The position numbers were made by a program, and so were the translations under genes. The notes beneath the pieces are model-generated. The model worked only from the letters and a program-made list of their open reading frames with translations. It ran no database searches and was not told the origin of the DNA. A stretch of DNA of 5,270 bases from an uncultured Oscillospiraceae bacterium (lineage in GTDB: Bacteria; Bacillota; Clostridia; Oscillospirales; JAAYXM01), in NCBI GenBank assembly GCA_934646115.1, contig CAKUEM010000076.1, positions 1 to 5,270 on the forward strand, in the 5' to 3' direction. This document shows positions 1-4,887 of this stretch, piece by piece (positions within the stretch are counted from its first letter, which is position 1; the number at the start of each line of letters is the position of its first letter).

Positions 1-1
1 A

Positions 2-61
2 CCGGAAGGCTATCTTGTGGATGAGCAGGACGCAGAAGGATTTGATAAGCAGTTTTCATAA
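2..61 (+). CDS. C-terminal tail of an unidentified protein (5' end outside window)
   Basis: An open frame enters from the left edge and ends at a TAA at 59-61, giving the 19-residue tail PEGYLVDEQDAEGFDKQFS. The tail is acidic and soluble-looking, with no motif that I recognise. The frame is open for only 19 codons here, so chance openness cannot be excluded. It would run toward the minus-strand pseudouridine synthase gene, making the two genes convergent. It lies in the AT-rich end of the window, unlike the GC-rich genes to the right. No terminator with a GC-rich stem and T-run follows it. Confidence 0.35.
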   Translation, partial: PEGYLVDEQDAEGFDKQFS

Positions 62-238
62 TTATGCATCTTGGTACCGATTTTGTGCATGTTAGTTGTC
101 TGTATATAGACAATGAAATCAATTAACGATAGAGTAATTATGGTGGTAAATCACCTGAAACGTATATGGAGTTGCATGAAAAAGGAGATACATATATTAT
201 ACATGAATTTTAAATTTTCAGCAAAAGCCAGGCCATTC
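62..238. other. AT-rich intergenic or degraded DNA without a convincing gene
   Basis: This stretch is about 32% G+C (57 of 180 bases at 61-240, counted by hand), in sharp contrast to the GC-rich coding DNA to the right. It contains an 18-bp near-palindrome at 96-113 and two overlapping plus-strand open frames. One is 133-213, ending in ETYMELHEKGDTYIIHEF, which reads like the end of a real protein but has an upstream stop and no ribosome binding site. The other is 113-253, starting MKSINDRVIMVV, 46 codons, also without a ribosome binding site, and running into the 3' end of the pseudouridine synthase gene. A purine-rich AAAGGAGA lies at 181-188, but the next ATG (203) is 15 nt away from its GGAG core, too far for normal use. 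I read the whole stretch as non-coding or decayed sequence. Confidence 0.5.
96..113. repeat. 18-bp near-perfect palindrome (possible operator)
   Basis: The sequence TTGTCTGTATATAGACAA has perfect 6-bp arms (TTGTCT / AGACAA) and a TATA core. Only one symmetric pair (G and T flanking the core) breaks full dyad symmetry. Its size and AT-rich centre resemble binding sites of dimeric bacterial repressors. A weak promoter-like pair, TTGTGC at 83-88 and TATAGA at 105-110 with 16-bp spacing, overlaps it. No clear gene follows on either strand, so the operator reading is tentative; it may be a relic or coincidence. Confidence 0.35.
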
Positions 239-1156
239 TTATTTAAAGAATAATATTGTGATGCATTCTTCAAGCAATTTTTGCATTTCCGGCGGCAATC
301 CCTCGCAAAGTGTTAAAATTTCGCTACAAAACGGAAGCGGCGTTATAAGCGTTGCTGAATGCAGCGCCACGCGCGGAAAACCAGCAAGCTCCGTACCATA
401 CAAAAAATCGCCCACAAGCGGACACCCGAGCTGCGCCATATGAACGCGGATCTGATGCGTGCGCCCGGTTTCAAGCCGAAGACGCAGCAGCGCGCGCCCC
501 GCACGCACAGAAACCGTTTCATAATGCGTGACCGCCATCTGCCCGCTTGGATCAACCATGCGCGCGATCGTAGAGCCCGGCTTGCGCGCGATCGGCGCAC
601 GGCACACGCCGCAAAGTGGCTGCGGCACGCCCTCCGTAACCGCCAGATACTCCCGTTTGAATGCGCCGCGCTGCATTTGCTCGGCAAAAAACGCATGCGC
701 ATATGCGTTTTTCGCGATTGCCATAAGCCCGGAAGTTCCGCGGTCCAACCGGTTCACCGGGCGAAAAACAAACCGCTCGCCCCGCGCCGCATAATACGCC
801 ATTACGCGATTGGCAAGCGAATCGAAATAATGCCCCTGCGAGGGGTGCACAGCGAGATCACCCGGCTTTGAAACAACCAACACGTCCTCATTTTCAAAGC
901 GAACCGCAAGCTCCCCCGCAACCGGAACGATATGCTGCGACTCTGCCGCTTCATCCTCTAAAACCAGCGACAGCACATCCCCTGCCGCGACCGATGCATT
1001 GACAAAAACCGGCTCTTGATTGCGCAAAATTGCACCCTCTGACCGTTTCATCCGCCGCAGCAGCGTGCTGGACACGCCGAGCTCACGCCGCAAAATATCG
1101 CGCACAAGCACGCCTGCGCGCTCGGGCGGGACGGTATATTTCACCTCGCGCTTCAT
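239..1156 (-). CDS. RluA-family RNA pseudouridine synthase
   Basis: This 305-residue protein isomerises uridine to pseudouridine in rRNA or tRNA in the cytoplasm. An S4-like RNA-binding domain spans about residues 12-70. The RluA catalytic domain follows at about 82-280, with the signature RPVNRLDRGTSGL at 132-144; D138 is the expected catalytic aspartate. GRTHQIRVHMAQLGCPLVGD (231-250) is the second conserved block. The length is normal for RluD-like enzymes with an S4 domain. The family has many paralogues with different target sites, so I give no symbol; the target uridine cannot be read from sequence. The ATG at 1154-1156 overlaps the TGA of the upstream U32 gene (ATGA, 4 nt), implying translational coupling, and a GGAGAGAG element precedes it. 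The last ~16 codons (LLEECITILFFK end) fall in AT-rich DNA unlike the rest of the gene, so the C-terminus may have been altered. Confidence 0.93.
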   Translation of the reverse strand: MKREVKYTVPPERAGVLVRDILRRELGVSSTLLRRMKRSEGAILRNQEPVFVNASVAAGDVLSLVLEDEAAESQHIVPVAGELAVRFENEDVLVVSKPGDLAVHPSQGHYFDSLANRVMAYYAARGERFVFRPVNRLDRGTSGLMAIAKNAYAHAFFAEQMQRGAFKREYLAVTEGVPQPLCGVCRAPIARKPGSTIARMVDPSGQMAVTHYETVSVRAGRALLRLRLETGRTHQIRVHMAQLGCPLVGDFLYGTELAGFPRVALHSATLITPLPFCSEILTLCEGLPPEMQKLLEECITILFFK

Positions 1157-2367
1157 CGCCGCTCTCTCCGCAAAAAGCTCCCCGCCGGAACGGCATGCGG
1201 CAGGCGCAGACGCACGCGCATCTGCGGATGGATCGCCTCAGCGAGCGCATTGCCCGCGTCATCCGCAAGCGCATCGACATGAAACGTCTCAGGCGCGCGG
1301 CGCGGCGCCAGAATTTCAAGCGTCTCGCCCACAGCGAAGCGGTTTTTCAGTGTGAGCTCCGCCACGCCGTCCTCGCTGCACGTCTCGATCATGCCAACGA
1401 TCTCCCACTCGCGGATATAGCTGGAATCGCCATAATGCTGCCCCATATCCTCGCCGAAATAAAAGCCGGTATAATACTCGCGGTGGCTGACCTTGCGCAC
1501 CTCGTCCGCCCAAATTCCCTGCGGATTCCACTGCTCCGGCGCGTTGAAATACGCATCGAGCGCCAGGCAATATGCATTGGTGATCGTTGCGTTATAATAC
1601 TCGGTTTTTACGCGACCCTCAATTTTAAAGCTGGAGATCCCGGCGCGTACAAGCTCCGGAATATGCGAGATCATGCACAGATCCTTGGAATTTAAAATAA
1701 ATGTTCCGCCGTCCTCATACACCGGGAAATACTCGCCCGGGCGCGTTTCCTCCATCAGCGCATAATTCCAGCGGCAGGACTGCGCGCAATTTCCGCGATT
1801 TGCGTCACGCCCGGTCATGAAATTGGAGAGCAGGCAGCGCCCGGAATAGGAAATACACATTGCACCGTGCACAAACGTCTCGATCTCAAGCTCCGGCGGC
1901 GTTTTCGCCCGAATAGTCGCGATCTCATCAAGCGACAGCTCCCGCGCGAGCACGACGCGCTTCGCGCCGAGTTCATGCCACGCACGCGCGCTCTCATCGT
2001 TTACAACGCTCGCCTGCGTGCTGATATGGATTGCAAGCCGCGGCGCATAACGCTGCACCAGGCGCAGCACACCGATATCGGCAACGATCACCGCGTCCAC
2101 ACCTGCCGCGTCCAGCTGCGTAATAAATTCCGGCATACGAACGATCTCGTCGCAGCGCGGCATCGTGTTGAGCGTAACATACACAGAAACGCCGCGCGCA
2201 TGCGCATACTCCACCGCGCGCGTCAGCTCGTCTGCCTTAAAATTCTTTGCCGCCGTGCGCATCCCGAACTCGCTCCCCGCAAGATACACCGCATCCGCGC
2301 CAAATAATATGGCGCTGCGCATGCGCGAAAAATCGCCCGCCGGCGACAGGATCTCAGGCTTTTTCAT
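1153..2367 (-). CDS. U32-family (peptidase U32-like) tRNA hydroxylation protein, TrhP/YrrO type
   Basis: This is a 404-residue U32-family protein. The family was named as peptidases, but the characterised members TrhP (YegQ, Bacillus YrrN/YrrO) and RlhA are needed for prephenate-dependent hydroxylation of tRNA U34 or of 23S rRNA and carry an Fe-S cluster. The N-terminal KPEILSPAGDF (3-13) opens the TIM-barrel-like domain. The U32 signature is at 163-181 (ETFVHGAMCISYSGRCLLS), followed by GNCAQSCRW. Cysteines 171, 178, 194 and 198 are spaced as expected for the cluster ligands. FKIEGRVKTEYY (248-259) and a beta-rich C-terminal domain (about 315-404) follow. The length suits YrrO/TrhP2 better than the shorter YrrN or the larger RlhA. 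I chose the ATG at 2365-2367 because AAGGGGA (2374-2380) sits 6 nt upstream; the in-frame ATG at 2373 would abut that site, and a longer upstream extension would cross the hairpins behind mltG. The specific tRNA target is inferred from homology. Confidence 0.88.
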   Translation of the reverse strand: MKKPEILSPAGDFSRMRSAILFGADAVYLAGSEFGMRTAAKNFKADELTRAVEYAHARGVSVYVTLNTMPRCDEIVRMPEFITQLDAAGVDAVIVADIGVLRLVQRYAPRLAIHISTQASVVNDESARAWHELGAKRVVLARELSLDEIATIRAKTPPELEIETFVHGAMCISYSGRCLLSNFMTGRDANRGNCAQSCRWNYALMEETRPGEYFPVYEDGGTFILNSKDLCMISHIPELVRAGISSFKIEGRVKTEYYNATITNAYCLALDAYFNAPEQWNPQGIWADEVRKVSHREYYTGFYFGEDMGQHYGDSSYIREWEIVGMIETCSEDGVAELTLKNRFAVGETLEILAPRRAPETFHVDALADDAGNALAEAIHPQMRVRLRLPHAVPAGSFLRRERR

Positions 2368-2373
2368 GTTCAT

Positions 2374-2380
2374 TCCCCTT
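2374..2380 (-). promoter_or_regulatory. Ribosome binding site fixing the U32 gene start
   Basis: The minus strand reads AAGGGGA here, 6 nt before the ATG at 2367 and directly touching the ATG at 2373. The spacing supports the inner start (protein beginning MKKPEILSPAG), which also matches the usual start of the family. Confidence 0.65.
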
Positions 2381-2390
2381 GCAAAGATTT

Positions 2391-2410
2391 CCCGGCTTTT
2401 CTGCGCCGGG
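2391..2410 (-). other. Second stem-loop in the mltG to U32 leader
   Basis: CCCGGC at 2391-2396 pairs with GCCGGG at 2405-2410 around an 8-nt loop. On the minus strand the hairpin ends 10 nt before the U32 ribosome binding site. No T-run follows in the direction of transcription (AAATCTTTGC follows), so it is not an ordinary terminator. It could protect a processed 5' end or influence translation of the U32 gene, which is inference from position only. Confidence 0.4.
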
Positions 2411-2414
2411 CAGG

Positions 2415-2452
2415 TAAAATGCGCTGCGGGCAGCACCACGCCCACAGCGCAT
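2415..2452 (-). terminator. Intrinsic terminator or attenuator after mltG
   Basis: On the minus strand, just 4 nt past the mltG stop codon, ATGCGCTGTGGGC (2452 to 2440) pairs with GCCCGCAGCGCAT (2431 to 2419). This gives a 13-bp stem with one T-G wobble and an 8-nt loop, followed by a short TTTT run that begins in the last base pair. It has the shape of a rho-independent terminator with a short U-tract. The U32 and pseudouridine synthase genes lie downstream on the same strand and show no evident promoter in the remaining leader, so partial read-through (attenuation) is likely. Confidence 0.65.
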
Positions 2453-2456
2453 ACGA

Positions 2457-3545
2457 TCAATTCGGATTGACGTTCGGCGTTTTCTGATGCTCCGCATAGG
2501 TTTTTGAGAACTTATGCGTGCCATCCTCTTGCAATGCAAAGAATAAATAGCCGCTATCCGCCGGATAAAGCGCCGCCTCGATCGACTCGTTGCCCGGGCT
2601 TGCAATCGGCCCCGGCGGAAGCCCCTTATGCAGATACGTGTTGTATGGGCTCTCGGTCTTCGTGTCCTCAACCGTCAGGCGCGCCTTGCGCTCGCCCAGC
2701 ACATACTGCACCGTTGCGCACGACTGCAAATACGGATATTTCACGCTCTTCAAGCGGTTATGGAACACCGAAGAGATCAGCTCGCGATCGGTATCCGTTG
2801 CCTCGCGCTCGATAATTGAAGCGAGCGTGATCACCTCTCTGGTCGTCATGCCCAATTCCTTCGCGCGGGCGCGCATCGCCTCGGTGTATTTATTATCAAA
2901 ATTTGCCAGCATCTTGTTGATGACGTTTTCCGGCTTGTCATTCGTGTAAAACTCATAGGTGTCCGGATAGAGATAGCCCTCCAGTCGGGTCAGGCTGCCC
3001 TTCTCAAGCCCGCTTAAAAAGTCAAACTCAAAGTCCGCATTTTTAAGCGCTTCCTCCAGCGCAGCCCGCTCGCACACTTTCTTTTCCACCAACAGATCCA
3101 CGATCTGACGCAGCTCATACCCTTCCGGTATCGTCACGTTCACGGTCTCCCGCGCGCCGGTTTTCCTCGTGAGCATGCGAACCAGCCCGCGATAATCGTT
3201 ATTGGAGTTGGTATTATATGTCCCCGCCTTGATCTCCGCGCCCTTTGCAGTCATGGCGAAGAACATGCGAAACAGCAGCGGATGCGCAATGACGTCCGCA
3301 TCTTTCAAAACCGTCGCCGCCTCTGCGACAGACGCATTTTCCGGAATCGTGACTTTCACGGGGTTGTCCGCCTTTTGCAGCGCAAACATCTCATTTGCCG
3401 CGCCGATGATCACCGCGGAAAGCAGCATCGCCATACCGAGCACAAACGCCCAGTACATCAGGCGCGCGCTCGGGTTGACTTTCTTCTTTTTTCGGCGCGA
3501 AACACCGCCGATCGGTCTGGTATCGTCGATCCCGCTTCGTGACAT
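2457..3545 (-). CDS. mltG: Endolytic murein transglycosylase MltG (YceG-like)
   Basis: This 362-residue protein is a membrane-anchored lytic transglycosylase that cleaves nascent peptidoglycan strands and limits glycan chain length. A basic cytoplasmic tail with SRRKKKK (16-22) precedes one membrane segment at about 29-51. Two similar VTIPE-led modules follow (from about 65 and 137), the usual LysM-like part of the family. The catalytic domain shows LEGYLYPDTYEF (188-199), LASIIEREA (241-249), SVFHNRL (259-265), YNTYLHKGLPPGPIASPG (301-318) and the closing HKFSKTYAEH. E246 aligns with the catalytic glutamate of E. coli MltG. The ATG at 3543-3545 has an ideal AAGGAGG (3554-3560) 8 nt upstream. 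Bacillus yrrL is the orthologue and is also close to U32-family genes; the methyltransferase gene found between them in Bacillus is absent here. A hairpin with a T-run follows the stop codon. I see no confident promoter for it in the short gap to the divergent microprotein gene. Confidence 0.96.
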   Translation of the reverse strand: MSRSGIDDTRPIGGVSRRKKKKVNPSARLMYWAFVLGMAMLLSAVIIGAANEMFALQKADNPVKVTIPENASVAEAATVLKDADVIAHPLLFRMFFAMTAKGAEIKAGTYNTNSNNDYRGLVRMLTRKTGARETVNVTIPEGYELRQIVDLLVEKKVCERAALEEALKNADFEFDFLSGLEKGSLTRLEGYLYPDTYEFYTNDKPENVINKMLANFDNKYTEAMRARAKELGMTTREVITLASIIEREATDTDRELISSVFHNRLKSVKYPYLQSCATVQYVLGERKARLTVEDTKTESPYNTYLHKGLPPGPIASPGNESIEAALYPADSGYLFFALQEDGTHKFSKTYAEHQKTPNVNPN

Positions 3546-3570
3546 AGGCTCTTCCTCCTTGGGCTTCGTT

Positions 3571-3601
3571 GTGACAGTTTCGCGCCCTCCGGCATAGAAT
3601 A
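3571..3601 (+). promoter_or_regulatory. Promoter of the microprotein gene: sigma-K-like, also readable as sigma-A
   Basis: GACA at 3573-3576, 16 bases, then CATAGAATA at 3593-3601 fits the sigma-K pattern (AC in the -35, CATANNNTA in the -10) in full, including spacing; sigma-E sites are similar. The same bases also read as sigma-A: GTGACA (3571-3576, 5 of 6) and TAGAAT (3595-3600, 5 of 6) with an 18-bp spacer. Either reading puts the transcript start about 25 nt before the ATG at 3632. Only expression data can decide between them. Confidence 0.5.
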
Positions 3602-3620
3602 GGGCACAGCCGGAAGAAAC

Positions 3621-3626
3621 GAGGTG
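3621..3626 (+). promoter_or_regulatory. Ribosome binding site of the microprotein gene
   Basis: GAGGTG (followed by A, so GAGGTGA) lies 5 nt before the ATG at 3632. It is the main evidence that the short frame is translated. An ATG at 3628-3630 overlaps it but is too close to be used and is in another frame. Confidence 0.65.
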
Positions 3627-3631
3627 AATGT

Positions 3632-3724
3632 ATGTGTTGCAATAATAATTGTGGCTGCGGCGAGGACTGGTACTGGATCATTCTGGTTTTGATCGTCCTG
3701 TGCGTCGTATTCTGGTGGAACTAA
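3632..3724 (+). CDS. Cys-rich single-membrane-segment microprotein (30 residues, unknown function)
   Basis: This tiny gene encodes 30 residues ending in TAA at 3722-3724. The head MCCNNNCGCGED (1-12) has four cysteines (2, 3, 7, 9) in a CC-N3-C-x-C pattern. It is followed by an aromatic collar WYW (13-15), a hydrophobic helix IILVLIVLCVVF (16-27) with a fifth cysteine at 24, and the end WWN. A short metal-binding or disulfide-capable head on a single transmembrane helix flanked by tryptophans is the natural reading. It is the only confident gene on the plus strand, diverging from mltG and converging on the cyclo-ligase gene. It has a GAGGTG ribosome binding site and a sigma-K-like promoter, suggesting expression late in sporulation in the mother cell. 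In size and layout it recalls tiny spore-associated membrane proteins such as the YjcZ group, but I do not recognise the sequence as a member, and function is unknown. Evidence of translation is the gene's structure only. Confidence 0.72.
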   Translation: MCCNNNCGCGEDWYWIILVLIVLCVVFWWN

Positions 3725-3742
3725 CTGAAACGGACATATTGA

Positions 3743-3769
3743 GGCGGGCGGCTTTTCAGGTCGCCCGCT
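3743..3769. terminator. GC-rich stem-loop between convergent genes (possible terminator)
   Basis: GCGGGCG at 3744-3750 pairs with CGCCCGC at 3762-3768 around an 11-nt loop; a G-U pair can extend it in plus-strand RNA. It begins 19 nt after the microprotein stop codon, and the stop codon of the minus-strand cyclo-ligase gene (3756-3758) lies inside the loop. Neither side has a T-run, so it is not a canonical intrinsic terminator. Its place between two convergent ends suggests a shared 3'-end stabiliser or weak bidirectional terminator. Confidence 0.4.
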
Positions 3770-4328
3770 CGGCATATCGCACACCGTCCGGCGCGACAAC
3801 GCATGCAACCGGAATATCCAGCGCGCCCATTGCGATCTCCTCCACCAACTGCGCCGCGCGGCACACGCCCACCGTAAATACATGCCCCGGCGTACGTGCC
3901 AAATACCGATCATAAAATCCGCCGCCGCGCCCCAGGCGATTGCCCATCGGGTCAAACGCGACGCCCGGCACAAGAATGAAATCGAGCATCTCCGGCGCAA
4001 TAACGCGCGCATCCGCCGGCGCGGACGGAATCCCAAATTTATCTGGGCACAGCTCATCCATCGTATGTAGCAGAACCGCATCCATGATCCCTTTTCCCGT
4101 GCAGCGCGGCACAGCAACACGCTTTCCCGCCCGCAGCGCATCCGCCGCAAGCCTGCGCGTATCCGCCTCATGCTCAACGCTGATATAAAGAAAAATTGTT
4201 TTCGCCTTTTGATATCGTTCTAATTTTACAATATTTTCATAGATTTTGCAATCCTCAAGATTCCGCGCCTGCGCATCCATTGTCGCAAGGCGCTCCTGAA
4301 CCTGCCTGCGCAGCGCCGCTTTATCCAT
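3756..4328 (-). CDS. 5-formyltetrahydrofolate cyclo-ligase (5,10-methenyltetrahydrofolate synthetase)
   Basis: This 190-residue cytoplasmic enzyme uses ATP to convert 5-formyltetrahydrofolate to 5,10-methenyltetrahydrofolate, returning a storage or inhibitory folate to the one-carbon pool. Family features run in order: the basic N-terminus MDKAALRRQV; FLYISVEHEADT (46-57), the substrate-side block; KRVAVPRC (69-76); and the hallmark LVPGVAFDPMGNRLGRGGG (119-137) continuing as FYDRYL, the ATP-binding loop. The common GI-x-EP block reads FGIPSAP here, so its usual glutamate is missing. I chose the ATG at 4326-4328 because MDKxxLR is the typical family start; the ATG at 4337 would add three residues and cannot be excluded. 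It overlaps the end of the DJ-1 gene by 8 nt, implying translational coupling, with only a weak GGGATGGG as ribosome binding site. The stop codon sits in the loop of a GC-rich hairpin. The length is normal. Bacillus and E. coli orthologues are named yqgN and ygfA. Confidence 0.93.
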   Translation of the reverse strand: MDKAALRRQVQERLATMDAQARNLEDCKIYENIVKLERYQKAKTIFLYISVEHEADTRRLAADALRAGKRVAVPRCTGKGIMDAVLLHTMDELCPDKFGIPSAPADARVIAPEMLDFILVPGVAFDPMGNRLGRGGGFYDRYLARTPGHVFTVGVCRAAQLVEEIAMGALDIPVACVVAPDGVRYAERAT

Positions 4329-4872
4329 TGCGCCCATCCCGATACTGAATGGCGCGCGCAACCGCATCCGCCGCCTCTGCACCGCGCAGCGTGGCAAGCA
4401 GCGTGAACGCAAAGCGGAACGCGGCCCCAGCACCTCGCGCGGTAATATAGCTGCCATCGACCACAACGCTTTTATCCTCAATGCGCGCGCCGCGAAGCGC
4501 CGTCTCGCATCCCGGATAGCAGGTCGCACGGCGACCGGACAGCAGCCCAAGCTTTCCAAGAAGCATGGGAGCCGCGCAAATCGCCGCGATTGGCATATTC
4601 CCCGCTGCGCGCTCGATCAGCTCCATCACGCGCGGATTCGCGCCCAAGTTATCTACACCCGGCTGACCGCCCGGCAAAAATAGCATCTCCATATCCGAAA
4701 AATCAAGCGAGTCAAACGTCGCATCCGCCGTGAGCGTAACGCCGCGCGAGCTTTGCGCCGTCATACCGGATACGCCAACAATACAAACCGAAACGCCGCC
4801 TCGGCGCAAAATATCCACAGGAACCAGCAGCTCGGTTTCTTCAAATCCCTGTTCCATCATCACATAAACCAT
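4321..4872 (-). CDS. DJ-1/PfpI-family protein (DJ-1/YajL-like glyoxalase III or deglycase candidate)
   Basis: This 183-residue protein has the flavodoxin-like DJ-1/PfpI fold. Members have been reported as glutathione-independent glyoxalase III, protein deglycase or oxidative-stress chaperone; which activity matters in vivo is disputed. GFEETELLVPVDILRRGG (9-26) contains E14, matching DJ-1 E18. FLPGGQPGVDNL (65-76) and AAICAAP (96-102) follow, with the nucleophile C99 matching DJ-1 C106. The position of DJ-1 H126 is tyrosine here (ATCYPG, 116-121), and ITARGAGAAFRFA (143-155) is the closing block. The start at 4872 is fixed by AAGGAGG 8 nt upstream; a longer in-frame extension begins inside the upstream gene and is unlikely. 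The gap to the upstream acetyltransferase gene is 13 nt, and its 3' end overlaps the cyclo-ligase start by 8 nt, so the three are probably one operon. Family assignment is firm; substrate is not. Confidence 0.92.
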   Translation of the reverse strand: MVYVMMEQGFEETELLVPVDILRRGGVSVCIVGVSGMTAQSSRGVTLTADATFDSLDFSDMEMLFLPGGQPGVDNLGANPRVMELIERAAGNMPIAAICAAPMLLGKLGLLSGRRATCYPGCETALRGARIEDKSVVVDGSYITARGAGAAFRFAFTLLATLRGAEAADAVARAIQYRDGRNG

Positions 4873-4880
4873 CCCGGCAT

Positions 4881-4887
4881 CCTCCTT
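4881..4887 (-). promoter_or_regulatory. Ribosome binding site of the DJ-1 gene, overlapping the upstream stop codon
   Basis: The minus strand reads AAGGAGG, 8 nt before the ATG at 4872. Its first two bases are also part of the TAA stop of the acetyltransferase gene (4886-4888). This decides the start of the DJ-1 gene and suggests that ribosomes finishing the upstream gene help initiate it. Confidence 0.8.

Noticed and set aside
113..253. 46-codon plus-strand open frame starting MKSINDRV
   Set aside because: It has no ribosome binding site before the ATG, uses AT-rich sequence in which open frames arise easily, its product matches no motif I recognise, and it runs into the 3' end of a solid minus-strand gene.
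554..597. Direct repeat of GCGCGCGATCG, two copies about 26 nt apart
   Set aside because: Both copies encode Ile-Ala-Arg in the conserved stretch PIARKPGSTIARM of the pseudouridine synthase; repeated amino acids with the same biased codons explain it.
687..712. 10-bp perfect inverted repeat AAAAACGCAT / ATGCGTTTTT with a 6-nt loop, terminator-like
   Set aside because: It lies in the middle of the pseudouridine synthase catalytic domain, where the codons spell the normal family sequence (KNAYAHAFF), and the GC part of the stem is only a few base pairs. It is most simply a coding coincidence.
359..871. 170-codon plus-strand open frame opposite the pseudouridine synthase gene
   Set aside because: It is rich in Arg and His, has no family motif, and is antisense to a gene with intact catalytic motifs; it is a shadow frame of GC-rich coding DNA. 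The same holds for the long plus-strand frames at 1030-1695 and 1867-2307.
3602..3640. Promoter for mltG on the minus strand (TATTCT with an upstream CTCGTT)
   Set aside because: The candidate -35 matches poorly and no other well-spaced pair is visible. mltG must have a promoter here or beyond, but I cannot place it.
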